Source: an uncultured Acetatifactor sp. | GTDB taxonomy: Bacteria > Bacillota > Clostridia > Lachnospirales > Lachnospiraceae | DNA: 26,629 bases | Assembly: GCA_910586435.1 (NCBI GenBank) | Contig: CAJUGT010000043.1 | Coordinates: 1 to 26,629, forward strand | Direction: 5' to 3' | In this document: positions 7,212 to 14,928 of the stretch, piece after piece | Numbering within the stretch: the stretch's first letter is position 1 | How the letters are laid out: each line of letters begins with the position of its first letter | Made by a program: the position numbers and the translations under genes | The notes under the pieces: model-generated | What the model was told of the DNA's origin: nothing | The model's database searches: none | Seen by the model: the letters and a program-made list of their open reading frames with translations, nothing else

Positions 7212-8741
7212 TCAATAAGTATACACATTGTGATATACACGGTAATACCCGCCGCCCAGGCGCTCCACCTGAAGCCTTATGACAAAATTCTCCAATTCAA
7301 ACTCTTCAAGAGCTTCGTCCACATACCCTTTTCGATATGCCCCTGAGACATATGCCTGTTCCACCGAGTTCCACAAAGATTCCGGAATGACATTGGCATA
7401 CTGCTTATCACCCTTTCCCACTTCTTTCAGAAGCTTCAGACAATCCTTGTAATATTCCTCCATGGTCTCTCGTACTTCATCCTCCGTAATGCCCGCAATC
7501 TCCAGATTCTGCTGTTTTTTCTCTTCGGCAGTCAGCCCCATGTCATTATTGGAATCAGGATTCCCCTCCCACTCCACAGGAACTATCGGATTGGGGTTAA
7601 TCAAGTCCTGCACCCTTGAGCCTTCTGTCCCCTCCTCTGCACTGCTGCCCGTATCTTCCACACAGGCAGGCAGGTATACCGACAAACCTGTCCTCATATG
7701 AGTGGAAGCATATGCAGCATCCGACTTATTAAAATAATCATAAGTTGCCGGGTCCGTATCATCCCAGGTGACATCCACATTATAATAATCCCCGTCCAAC
7801 TTTACAATGTTCCAGGCATGATCTTCTCCTGCATAACCCGTACAATAATAGCAGGGAATGCCCAATTGCTGCAACAAATACTGATAGGCCCTGGCATACC
7901 CGGCACACACCGTTTTTCCATGAACCAGAGCGCTGTATGCGCTCTGCCCCAGAGGGGAACTTGCGTCATATTCCGCCGCCAGCATCAGGCCGTCATGGGC
8001 GTACTGTTCCTTCTCCGCATTCGTGCCCAATCCCGCCGCGCCTGACAGAATCCGCAGGGAATACACTTGAAAGTCCTGTTTTGCTGCCTCCAGATTAGAT
8101 GCCGCACTGTTATATTTTAAGGTAATCTCCACACATGACCCGTCCTGAAGATGCTTGCAGGAATACCCCCCGTCCAGCCAGAATAATTCCGGATGGTCGT
8201 TATAAACCGCTTCATACACCCTCTTCATCTGAGACAGATTTACGGGAACCACCGGCGCAAAAGCCCCCGTCAGGCTCTGCGCATTGGCATAAATCTGACA
8301 ATACAGCTTCTGCATATCACTGTTTAACATTGCGTAATAGGGATAGAACTCACTGTCAAACTGAAGTCCTTCCCCTGTGTTCCCTACGGGAACCGTGGCC
8401 GTCAGATTATCCGCTTCCTCCTGGGGAATCTGTTCCGCTTCCTCCTTTACCGGCTCATAATCCGCTCTTCCGCTGACGGATTCCGGCGCTTTGTCCGGAG
8501 GATTTCCCGGTATCTCATAGCTGACCCTTCCTGCGCCGTTGACCCACTCAATATTGATGCCCGGCTCCACATCGGTATATAGGCCGCCTTCCATCTTCGG
8601 CCCTGTACCGTAAAGCCTGCCCGCAATCTCCTCCGTCAGCGACGGAGAAAACGCACAGACCAAAACCCCTGCGCACCCAGCCATAAGTAACCCCATCAAT
8701 GTATAAAAAATGATTTTAAATACTTTCATTCTCTCACGCAT
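7212..8741 (-). CDS. Membrane-anchored transglutaminase-like protein
   Basis: The 509-residue protein has an N-terminal hydrophobic segment (about 6-31) containing LLMAGC, a possible lipobox with C23. An acidic linker follows, then a transglutaminase-like cysteine protease fold. The catalytic triad is visible: C279 in GKTVCAGYARAY, H308 in GEDHAWN and D323 in YNVDVTWDD. Bacterial proteins of this type are usually secreted or surface-anchored and act as proteases or possible crosslinkers. The C-terminal 100 residues (after about 395) are helical and of unknown role. It is last in a minus-strand group with the S26 peptidase (20 nt upstream) and the PqqD/HPrK-like gene, and a terminator follows. 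An alternative start lies four codons downstream (M5). The neighbourhood hints that it may act on an exported peptide (inference). Confidence 0.85.
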   Translation of the reverse strand: MRERMKVFKIIFYTLMGLLMAGCAGVLVCAFSPSLTEEIAGRLYGTGPKMEGGLYTDVEPGINIEWVNGAGRVSYEIPGNPPDKAPESVSGRADYEPVKEEAEQIPQEEADNLTATVPVGNTGEGLQFDSEFYPYYAMLNSDMQKLYCQIYANAQSLTGAFAPVVPVNLSQMKRVYEAVYNDHPELFWLDGGYSCKHLQDGSCVEITLKYNSAASNLEAAKQDFQVYSLRILSGAAGLGTNAEKEQYAHDGLMLAAEYDASSPLGQSAYSALVHGKTVCAGYARAYQYLLQQLGIPCYYCTGYAGEDHAWNIVKLDGDYYNVDVTWDDTDPATYDYFNKSDAAYASTHMRTGLSVYLPACVEDTGSSAEEGTEGSRVQDLINPNPIVPVEWEGNPDSNNDMGLTAEEKKQQNLEIAGITEDEVRETMEEYYKDCLKLLKEVGKGDKQYANVIPESLWNSVEQAYVSGAYRKGYVDEALEEFELENFVIRLQVERLGGGYYRVYHNVYTY

Positions 8742-8761
8742 TCCGCCGCATTTCGGCTAAA

Positions 8762-9214
8762 CTAATTTTTATGAAACAACCTCTTCCAGGCCGCCGCCCC
8801 ATGAGACAGCATTGGCCGAAAAGGCCTTAGGAATAACCACATTCCGGAACAGAAGCGATACAGCGGGTGTCTGACGGAAAAAGGTCTTCCCTTTCTGATT
8901 ACCATAATTAAGATACCTTTCATCTGTTCCGCTCCCAGAGGGCCTTCAATCTCCCTCTGATTGTCCCCCACCAGGTAAAAACACTCTCCATCCCGTTTCC
9001 AGATGCGGTGAAGCACCAGGACGCCTTTCGCCCTGCGATACAGCACCACATCCCCTCTTTTTAATTTATCTACCTCCACAGGCGCAATCAGAGCTTCGTC
9101 CCTTCCCGGAACAAATAACGGATACATACTGTATCCCCTGGGCCTGACCTGTATGACTTTCCCCTCCGTCAACAATCCTTCTATGGAGGGTGCCGAAAAA
9201 ATTTCTTCCTCCAC
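8762..9214 (-). CDS. S24/S26-family signal peptidase-like protein
   Basis: The 150-residue protein contains the nucleophile motif PRGYSMYPLF (S29). GDVVLYRR and VLVLHRIWKR (H69) follow, then LVGDNQ. These are the conserved boxes of S26 signal peptidases. A His replaces the Lys general base, as in the eukaryote/SipW-like branch. There is no clear N-terminal membrane anchor, and a weakly hydrophobic stretch near the C terminus (about 118-132) may touch the membrane. Such small peptidases are often found beside PqqD or HPr-kinase-like genes in peptide loci, where a leader-processing role has been suggested. The start is GTG with GGGGGAG 6 nt upstream. The PqqD/HPrK-like gene ends 19 nt before it. 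Confidence 0.82.
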   Translation of the reverse strand: MEEEIFSAPSIEGLLTEGKVIQVRPRGYSMYPLFVPGRDEALIAPVEVDKLKRGDVVLYRRAKGVLVLHRIWKRDGECFYLVGDNQREIEGPLGAEQMKGILIMVIRKGRPFSVRHPLYRFCSGMWLFLRPFRPMLSHGAAAWKRLFHKN

Positions 9215-9233
9215 CTTCCACTCCCCCTATCCC

Positions 9234-10529
9234 TTACTCTTTCGCGCTTCTCTCATCGGGCATCAGAAGCTTATAGTTGGCTTTATTGTACCTGGAATCA
9301 GAACTGGAAGCAGCAACCCTGTCAATGGCATCTCTCATAGTCACCGCCGCCGATGCCTCTTTGGTACAACGCAGCCCTAACAAAGGCACGGCGGAAGCAA
9401 GCGTTTTGGCAAATTCCAGATTCTTCAGAAACATATGCTCCGTCCAGGCAGGAGATACCAGGCGCTGGACCAGGGACAATTCTCCTTCGGAAACGGGAAG
9501 TTCCCACACCTCTTCTTTGGACCCCCTCCCAAGAAAAACCACCCCTCCCAGCAAAACATTCTCCCTGGTGCTGATTCCCGAAGTACCGCACCAAGGTATG
9601 CCATAAACCGTCACTTCTCCATTCTCCCCCACTTCCAGAAGATTCAAATCTCCATTTAAGATGGGGGTACCAAACAAATCTCTCCACAAATCCGCATGAG
9701 TGGATTTCCCCACACCCGAATGGCCCGAGAACAGCCATGCTCTCCCACCATAGAGCACCGATACAGAATGCAGAGCAAACAGCCCTCTCTCCTGGGCCAA
9801 TATGAGATAAATCATTCTAAATCCATGCAAAATCTCCTGGGCCATGCCGTCGCCAAAAGGCATGACACAATACATTGTGGCTTCCCTGCAATTCTTTGTC
9901 AAATGCCATTCCGCCAATCCATTCTTTTGAGAATACAGACAGATATATTCCTGCTCATTTTCAATGAGCATCAAATCGGCATTGCGTGCCAAAATTTCCC
10001 CAACGGCAGGAAAAGATGGCAGGCTTCTCACCACAGTAAGAAACAAATCAATCTTCCGGGGTTCCTCCCCATCCCTTTCTATGAACGTCCCCTTTCCAGG
10101 AACTCTGTCCGATTGTTCCTCAGAGAACTCCCTCTCACAAAAAGGATGCAGTTCCGGCGGGAAAAACTCTTCCGGTCCTCTATATTCCGCTGCGATGCCC
10201 CCTATGAACACTTTTCTGACTATATTGTGTTCAAAGGGCACTGCCCCGTCCCGGCCAGGAGTCAATATGCGGCAAGTTGAAAGTTTGTTAATGAAATCCC
10301 GCAAGTCCTGCCGCAGCATTCCAAGCTCCTCTTCCATTGGCTGATACCTGGCAATCATTCGCTCCAGAAGTTCCTCCTCCCCGGCCCCTTCCAACAACCC
10401 ATTCCACAGAAAGACACCTGTTTCGTTCAGCCGAACTCCACGTTGCAGATTGGCTGCCGCCTGCCCATAGGGAAGAAGGTATGGCTCTCCCCCAAGATGT
10501 ACCAGCCGATACCCCTTTTGAATCTTCAT
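9234..10529 (-). CDS. PqqD-domain / HPr kinase-like fusion protein
   Basis: The product has 431 residues in two parts. Residues 1-90 resemble PqqD, the peptide-leader binding chaperone of RiPP pathways (GVRLNETGVFLWNGLLEG and a following helical segment). Residues about 225-430 resemble the C-terminal kinase domain of HPr kinase, with P-loop SGHSGVGKST (268-277), LNGDLNLL (291-298) and WCGTSG (313-318). HPr kinase homologues in some lasso-peptide clusters phosphorylate the precursor. The start is chosen because GGAGG lies 5 nt before this ATG. A GTG at 10562 in the same frame has no such site. It heads a minus-strand transcript with the S26 peptidase and transglutaminase genes, divergent from the ABC exporter. 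It could be the leader-recognition protein for the 140-residue protein nearby or for the 49-residue peptide (inference). Confidence 0.82.
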   Translation of the reverse strand: MKIQKGYRLVHLGGEPYLLPYGQAAANLQRGVRLNETGVFLWNGLLEGAGEEELLERMIARYQPMEEELGMLRQDLRDFINKLSTCRILTPGRDGAVPFEHNIVRKVFIGGIAAEYRGPEEFFPPELHPFCEREFSEEQSDRVPGKGTFIERDGEEPRKIDLFLTVVRSLPSFPAVGEILARNADLMLIENEQEYICLYSQKNGLAEWHLTKNCREATMYCVMPFGDGMAQEILHGFRMIYLILAQERGLFALHSVSVLYGGRAWLFSGHSGVGKSTHADLWRDLFGTPILNGDLNLLEVGENGEVTVYGIPWCGTSGISTRENVLLGGVVFLGRGSKEEVWELPVSEGELSLVQRLVSPAWTEHMFLKNLEFAKTLASAVPLLGLRCTKEASAAVTMRDAIDRVAASSSDSRYNKANYKLLMPDERSAKE

Positions 10530-10566
10530 ATCATCCTCCATGCCATGAACTTTTTCCCACACTTAC

Positions 10567-10595
10567 AATATACTATAAAATCCCTTATAAATCAA
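10567..10595 (-). promoter_or_regulatory. Sigma-A promoter of the PqqD/HPrK-like operon
   Basis: TTGATT (10595-10590), a 17-nt spacer and TATATT (10572-10567) on the minus strand, about 38 nt before the chosen start codon. It lies 12 nt from the -35 of the divergent exporter promoter, so the two are likely to share control. Confidence 0.65.
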
Positions 10596-10607
10596 TCTAA
10601 AAAACCA

Positions 10608-10636
10608 TTGACCGATACCCCTGGGTTCTATATAAT
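10608..10636 (+). promoter_or_regulatory. Sigma-A promoter of the plus-strand ABC exporter
   Basis: TTGACC (10608-10613), a 17-nt spacer and a perfect TATAAT (10631-10636) on the plus strand. The start codon of the exporter follows 36 nt downstream, with GGGGGG before it. Confidence 0.8.
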
Positions 10637-10671
10637 AAACGCGATTACTTTTTTAACAGTGGGGGGTTGAT

Positions 10672-12456
10672 ATGAAGACAAAACTTTTGTTTCTCTGGAA
10701 AAGAATCCAAGATGGCCGGCTACAGGAAATGTGGCTTCAGACCAAATGGATCTACCAATATGCCCGCCACTATTGGTTTGCCATGCTCTTTTATACCATA
10801 CTGGGCCTGTCCGGAACATTATTCTCCCTTGGCTCAAGTGTCATCTCAAAGAATCTGGTAGATATTATAACCGGCCATGAGGCAGGGCGGCTGCTTGGAA
10901 CCTTCTGCCTCATGATTGCGCTGAATGTGGTCAACACCCTTATCACACAGGCCTCCGGCTATGCCTCTAACTGGATCAGTATGAAAGTGGATACAGAAAT
11001 CAAATCGGATATTTTTGGCAAAATACTGGAAACTGACTGGGAATCCCTGACCAATTATCATACGGGCGATCTTCTGACACGCTGGGGAGCCGATGCCTCC
11101 ACTATCTCCAACGGCATTCTGAATTTCATCCCAAACCTGATTATCTACCTGTTTCGCTTTGTCAGCGCCTTTGCCATTGTCATATATTATGACGCTACCT
11201 TTGCCATATTCGCTTTTCTTGGCATGCCTGTGAGTTTACTTTTGTCGAAAACCCTTCTAAAGCGTATGACCAGCAACAATATGCGCAGCGCCGCCATGAG
11301 CGCGAAAATGTCCGGCTTTAACCAGGAAACATTCTCCAATATTCAGACCATCAAAGCCTTTGGCCTAATTCATCTTTACATTGAACGACTCAGACAACTG
11401 CAAAAAGAATATATCACCATGCGCCTGGAATTCCAGAAAATGTCCATCTGGACTTCTCTCCTGCTGTCCACCGTAGCTCTCATGGTTTCCTATGCCTCCC
11501 ACGGCTGGGGAATCTACCGGGTGTGGAGCGGCGCCATAAGCTATGGCACCATGACCATGTTCTTAAGCCTCTCCGGCACACTGTCCGGCACACTGCACAG
11601 CCTGACTTCCTTGGTGCCAACAGCCATCAGCCTTACAACTTCCGCAGGGCGTCTGATGGACATTGTTGAAATGCCCAGAGAAGATTACAGCCATGACACC
11701 GAAGTGGATGCCTTTTATCACAGACATTCCGGGGAAGGCATCGGCCTTTATCTGGAAAATGTAAAATATACATACCGTAACGGCGCCTGTGTCTTTGACC
11801 ACGCCTCCCTGGAAGTTGGTCCTCATGAAATTGCCGCTCTGGTGGGTCCCTCCGGAGAAGGCAAAACCACCCTGCTGCGCCTGCTTCTTTCCCTCATGCC
11901 TGTACAGGACGGCCGAATTCTTTTGTGCGCCGGCGCCTGTACTCCCTGGGAATCCCATTGGAATCTGGTAGAATTAAGTCCTGCCGCCAGAAAACTATTC
12001 TCCTATGTTCCCCAGGGAAATACCATGTTCTCCGGCACCATTGCCGAAAATATGCGCAATGTAAAACCGGACGCCAGCGATGAGGAGATTGTGAAAGTCC
12101 TGAAACTGGCCTGCGCCTGGGAGTTCGTTGAAAAGCTTCCCCAGGGCATTGATACCGTAGTCAGAGAACGAGGCGGCGGATTCTCCGAAGGCCAGGCCCA
12201 GCGTCTGTCCATTGCCCGGGCACTTCTCCGAAAAGCCCCCATACTGCTCCTGGACGAAGCTACATCGGCGCTGGATGTGGCGACAGAACGCAGAGTTCTC
12301 CGCAATATCATGTCGGATGAATCTCCCCGTACATGTATTATCACCACTCACAGACCAACCGTATTAAGCATCTGTACCCGAGTATATGCCATACGGGAAA
12401 AGGGCTGTGTCCTGTTAAATGATATGGAAATCGAGAAAATGCGCAGTGATTTTTAG
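10672..12456 (+). CDS. ABC exporter, multidrug/peptide type
   Basis: This 594-residue half-transporter has about six membrane helices in residues 35-310 and a C-terminal ATPase domain. Walker A is GPSGEGKTT (about 391-399), the Q-loop region is FSYVPQGNTMFSGTIAENM, the signature is FSEGQAQR, Walker B is APILLLDEATSALD, and the H-loop is TTHR. The signature has E in place of the second Gly of SGGQ, a known natural variant. There is no C39 peptidase or cyclic-nucleotide domain. It is the only clear plus-strand gene here and is transcribed divergently from the PqqD/HPrK-like gene from back-to-back promoters. A 140-residue leader-bearing protein is encoded convergently just beyond it. I infer export of a peptide product of this locus; multidrug export is the alternative. 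Confidence 0.9.
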   Translation: MKTKLLFLWKRIQDGRLQEMWLQTKWIYQYARHYWFAMLFYTILGLSGTLFSLGSSVISKNLVDIITGHEAGRLLGTFCLMIALNVVNTLITQASGYASNWISMKVDTEIKSDIFGKILETDWESLTNYHTGDLLTRWGADASTISNGILNFIPNLIIYLFRFVSAFAIVIYYDATFAIFAFLGMPVSLLLSKTLLKRMTSNNMRSAAMSAKMSGFNQETFSNIQTIKAFGLIHLYIERLRQLQKEYITMRLEFQKMSIWTSLLLSTVALMVSYASHGWGIYRVWSGAISYGTMTMFLSLSGTLSGTLHSLTSLVPTAISLTTSAGRLMDIVEMPREDYSHDTEVDAFYHRHSGEGIGLYLENVKYTYRNGACVFDHASLEVGPHEIAALVGPSGEGKTTLLRLLLSLMPVQDGRILLCAGACTPWESHWNLVELSPAARKLFSYVPQGNTMFSGTIAENMRNVKPDASDEEIVKVLKLACAWEFVEKLPQGIDTVVRERGGGFSEGQAQRLSIARALLRKAPILLLDEATSALDVATERRVLRNIMSDESPRTCIITTHRPTVLSICTRVYAIREKGCVLLNDMEIEKMRSDF

Positions 12457-12484
12457 CCCCATCGGCGGCATACTTCCTCTGCGT

Positions 12485-12523
12485 AAAAAAACCCCTTCCG
12501 CAGCTTCACTTCTGCGGAAGGGG
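12485..12523 (-). terminator. Strong shared terminator between convergent genes
   Basis: CCCCTTCCGCAG (12492-12503) and CTGCGGAAGGGG (12512-12523) form a perfect 12-bp stem with an 8-nt loop. On the minus strand seven T residues follow (12491-12485), serving the 140-aa protein gene. On the plus strand a weaker pyrimidine-rich tract follows and may also stop the exporter transcript. Confidence 0.9.
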
Positions 12524-12602
12524 CTTCCCTTTGCTTTAAATCATCTAAGTATCTCTTACAGCCAACCCGGCCATTTCCAAAACCTGCACGCAGTACAACA
12601 CC

Positions 12603-13025
12603 TTACATGCCAGGTGTGTGCTGGCCGCAATCATAATTGCAGTAAAGCGTTGCTGAAGGTTCTCCCAATCCCTCATCGGAGACAACAATCACATCCCCCA
12701 GTCCAACATTATCGTTCCCATTGTTATGATAATTGTATACAATACTGATGGTATTGTTGCCATCACTGTATCCTGCAAATTCACCGTTAGAACCGCTGTA
12801 CTCCACCGGCTGATTAAAGGTCAGCACCAGTATCTGTTCGCCGCTGTGATGCCCGTCCCCTGCGGCATGACTTCCATTTACCTGCAACCTGTAATCTCCC
12901 CTGCCCGTTTCAGGTCTCTGGTGTATATAGGCCGACACCGCATAGCAGGCCTCACCGCTGGCTGCATATACTCCCTCTGAAATCTCCTCATTCAAAAGCA
13001 CAACGGGCTTTACATAATTTTTCAT
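12603..13025 (-). CDS. 140-aa protein with leader-like N terminus
   Basis: No named family is recognised. The start is set by GGAGG 6 nt before the ATG at 13025. The frame is open further upstream but without a ribosome binding site. The first 24 residues (MKNYVKPVVLLNEEISEG, then VYAASG) have the look of short leaders seen on Lachnospiraceae secreted or modified peptides: basic start, KP, acidic stretch, and a small-residue end suitable for a protease. The body (25-140) is predicted beta-rich, with many Gly, Asn, Tyr and Asp residues (SDGNNTISIVYNYHNNGN at 87-104). Cysteines are only at 27, 129 and 133. It has its own consensus promoter and terminator. The position next to an exporter, S26 peptidase and PqqD/HPrK-like protein makes it a candidate substrate (inference). 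Confidence 0.7.
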   Translation of the reverse strand: MKNYVKPVVLLNEEISEGVYAASGEACYAVSAYIHQRPETGRGDYRLQVNGSHAAGDGHHSGEQILVLTFNQPVEYSGSNGEFAGYSDGNNTISIVYNYHNNGNDNVGLGDVIVVSDEGLGEPSATLYCNYDCGQHTPGM

Positions 13026-13152
13026 ACTCATCCTCCATCCCTCCGTTATTGCGCAGCATATGTACGGCCGTTTTGCCGCCGGCAACACTCCCTGCACCAT
13101 CGTATTTCCCTTTATCCTGGACAATAACACATCTACAGCAGATTTTTCTTAT

Positions 13153-13181
13153 ATTATACTAAATAATTCACTCTATTTCAA
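13153..13181 (-). promoter_or_regulatory. Sigma-A promoter of the 140-aa protein gene
   Basis: TTGAAA (13181-13176), a 17-nt spacer and TATAAT (13158-13153) on the minus strand. The predicted transcript has an unusually long leader of about 120 nt before the start codon. Confidence 0.75.
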
Positions 13182-13233
13182 ATGTAAAAATTACCGAAAT
13201 ACCCATATTCTGTTTATGCATATTTACAGAAGC

Positions 13234-13275
13234 TTATATTTCACTGCCTTCTTCATGTATACTGTTTTCTTTCAT
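13234..13275 (-). CDS. Possible 13-codon ORF with strong SD
   Basis: AAGGAGG lies 5 nt before an ATG at 13275. The frame encodes MKENSIHEEGSEI and ends at TAA. It follows the serine hydrolase stop by 56 nt. The SD is as good as any in the window, but the product is tiny and charged. It may be a remnant or a small peptide. The gap 13026-13331 otherwise holds the promoter and long leader of the 140-aa protein gene. Confidence 0.2.
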   Translation of the reverse strand: MKENSIHEEGSEI

Positions 13276-13331
13276 TGACACCTCCTTCCGGAACTGTTTT
13301 ATGCGCTGCCAGACAGGACTGACAGGTAAAA

Positions 13332-14849
13332 TTATTGGGCGCATTTACACGTTCCGCTGGCCACTCCCTCAAACCGCTTCAATCCATTGTCTATTCCCTT
13401 CTGCATCTTAACTGTTATTCCCTGCGCCACAAAACTTATGACAATGGTTACATTGGCCATCTCAGGCCCCAGAATATAGCAGCGCAAGAACAACTCATTC
13501 TCCGATTCCAATATCCCCTGGCAGCAGCACTCTGTCTCCTTGCAGTATTCTCTCATCCACTGCGTCCAATCTTCCGGCCAGGGAAATTTCTGACGCAAAT
13601 AAGTATCCATTCCAAAAAGTAATTTTGATTCCCGTCGGTCTTTTTCCAGATACAGAACTCCCTTTCCCTCTTCCCGGTCACAGGCAACACGCAAAGCGGA
13701 AATTCCAAGCTTGTTATCATTGAACTCATACCTTTGCCCTATCCAGGAAAACTTTCCCTGCAAAAAGGCTTTCATATGCGTCCTTTCCGTTTTCAGGAGC
13801 TTTGCCGTCAGGGTCAGTCCCGAAAGCCTTACGTCAAGCTCCGGGCAATTCCCGACTTCTCTCTCTTTTGGTTCTGAAAAATGGGAACCCTCCTTAATCC
13901 ATGGAAATATCTTGTCATAAAAAGCGTCAAATATATTCTTGATGCCGTTTTTGTTCTCCAGAGTATTCCCCATGGTTACAAGAATAAACTTTTCTCCGGG
14001 CAGGCAGACTGCCAGCTGTCCGCCGATTCCATAAAAATAAAAGCTGTCATGCCTGCCCCTCCATATTTGATACCCATAGCCAAATTGCTCATCATATGCC
14101 GTCTGATGTCTGGTACTCACCTGACATGAAACCGCCTGCCTGATATACTCCGCGGGAATCAGTTGTTCTCCCTTATAAACGCCCTCATTCATCACCAGTT
14201 CCGCCACCGCCAACATATCCCGCAAAGTACAGTTCAGTCCGGAACCTCCCTGGGAAACTCCATAAGGGTCAGGAAGAAAATAAGCTTCTTTGGATACACC
14301 AATTTTGTCAAAACATCTCTCACGCAGATATTCCATTAATTTTCTGCCAGACAAACGCTCCACCAGGGCAGACAGCACATGGGTTGATGATGTGTCATAG
14401 GAAAACACTGCCCCCGGCAGATTGGAGGGCTCCACTCTAAAAAAAGATTCCACCCAGTCTCCGTCATATTGTTTATATGTGGTTTTACTGTGACAGGTGG
14501 TCATGGTGAGCATCTGTTTGATGGTCATCCCCTCCAACCACCTATGCGCCCCATTTTCGGGACATTTATCCGGAAAATATTGGCACACGAAGTCTTCCAG
14601 AGCAAGCTTTCCTTCTTCCTGAAGCAGCCCTATGGCCAGAGAGACAAAACTCTTCCCCACAGAATACATTCTATGCAGGGTATCCGCCTGATAAGGAGCC
14701 CAGTACCCTTCCGCAAGCAGCTTTCCTTCCTCCAACATCCCAAAGCCATGCAGCAGAATTCCCTCTTCTTCCAATTTGTCCAGAAATGATACAATTGCCC
14801 ACTCCGGTATCTTTGACTGCTTCCACTCCATTCTGTCCCATTCTCTCAT
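13332..14849 (-). CDS. Serine hydrolase, class C beta-lactamase fold
   Basis: The 505-residue protein carries the SxxK motif as SVGK (S63, K66) and the tyrosine motif in VFSYDTSSTHVLS (Y151). A FYFYGIGGQLAV segment sits in place of the KTG/HxG box, and a GGSGLNCTLRDMLAVAELVMN segment is typical of this family. Family members include esterases, D-Ala-D-Ala hydrolases and penicillin-binding proteins, so the substrate is unknown. Residues after about 335 form a C-terminal extension of unknown role. There is no signal peptide, so it is probably cytoplasmic. The ATG has GGGAGGGAG about 7 nt upstream. It lies 79 nt after radA with no obvious terminator, so read-through from radA is likely. Confidence 0.88.
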   Translation of the reverse strand: MREWDRMEWKQSKIPEWAIVSFLDKLEEEGILLHGFGMLEEGKLLAEGYWAPYQADTLHRMYSVGKSFVSLAIGLLQEEGKLALEDFVCQYFPDKCPENGAHRWLEGMTIKQMLTMTTCHSKTTYKQYDGDWVESFFRVEPSNLPGAVFSYDTSSTHVLSALVERLSGRKLMEYLRERCFDKIGVSKEAYFLPDPYGVSQGGSGLNCTLRDMLAVAELVMNEGVYKGEQLIPAEYIRQAVSCQVSTRHQTAYDEQFGYGYQIWRGRHDSFYFYGIGGQLAVCLPGEKFILVTMGNTLENKNGIKNIFDAFYDKIFPWIKEGSHFSEPKEREVGNCPELDVRLSGLTLTAKLLKTERTHMKAFLQGKFSWIGQRYEFNDNKLGISALRVACDREEGKGVLYLEKDRRESKLLFGMDTYLRQKFPWPEDWTQWMREYCKETECCCQGILESENELFLRCYILGPEMANVTIVISFVAQGITVKMQKGIDNGLKRFEGVASGTCKCAQ

Positions 14850-14928
14850 CCTGCTCCCTCCCGGCTGAAATCTGCCTGGCCTCTCATGTACAACTCACTG
14901 CCTGTATAACCTCCGATGTTACATCACG

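Noticed and set aside
10672..12456. Exporter called defective because of the SEGQ signature
   Set aside because: All other ATPase motifs are intact and this variant occurs in working transporters; sequence alone does not show inactivity.
13332..14849. Serine hydrolase called a true beta-lactamase resistance gene
   Set aside because: Only the general fold motifs are present, there is no signal peptide, and the family includes many esterases and peptidases.
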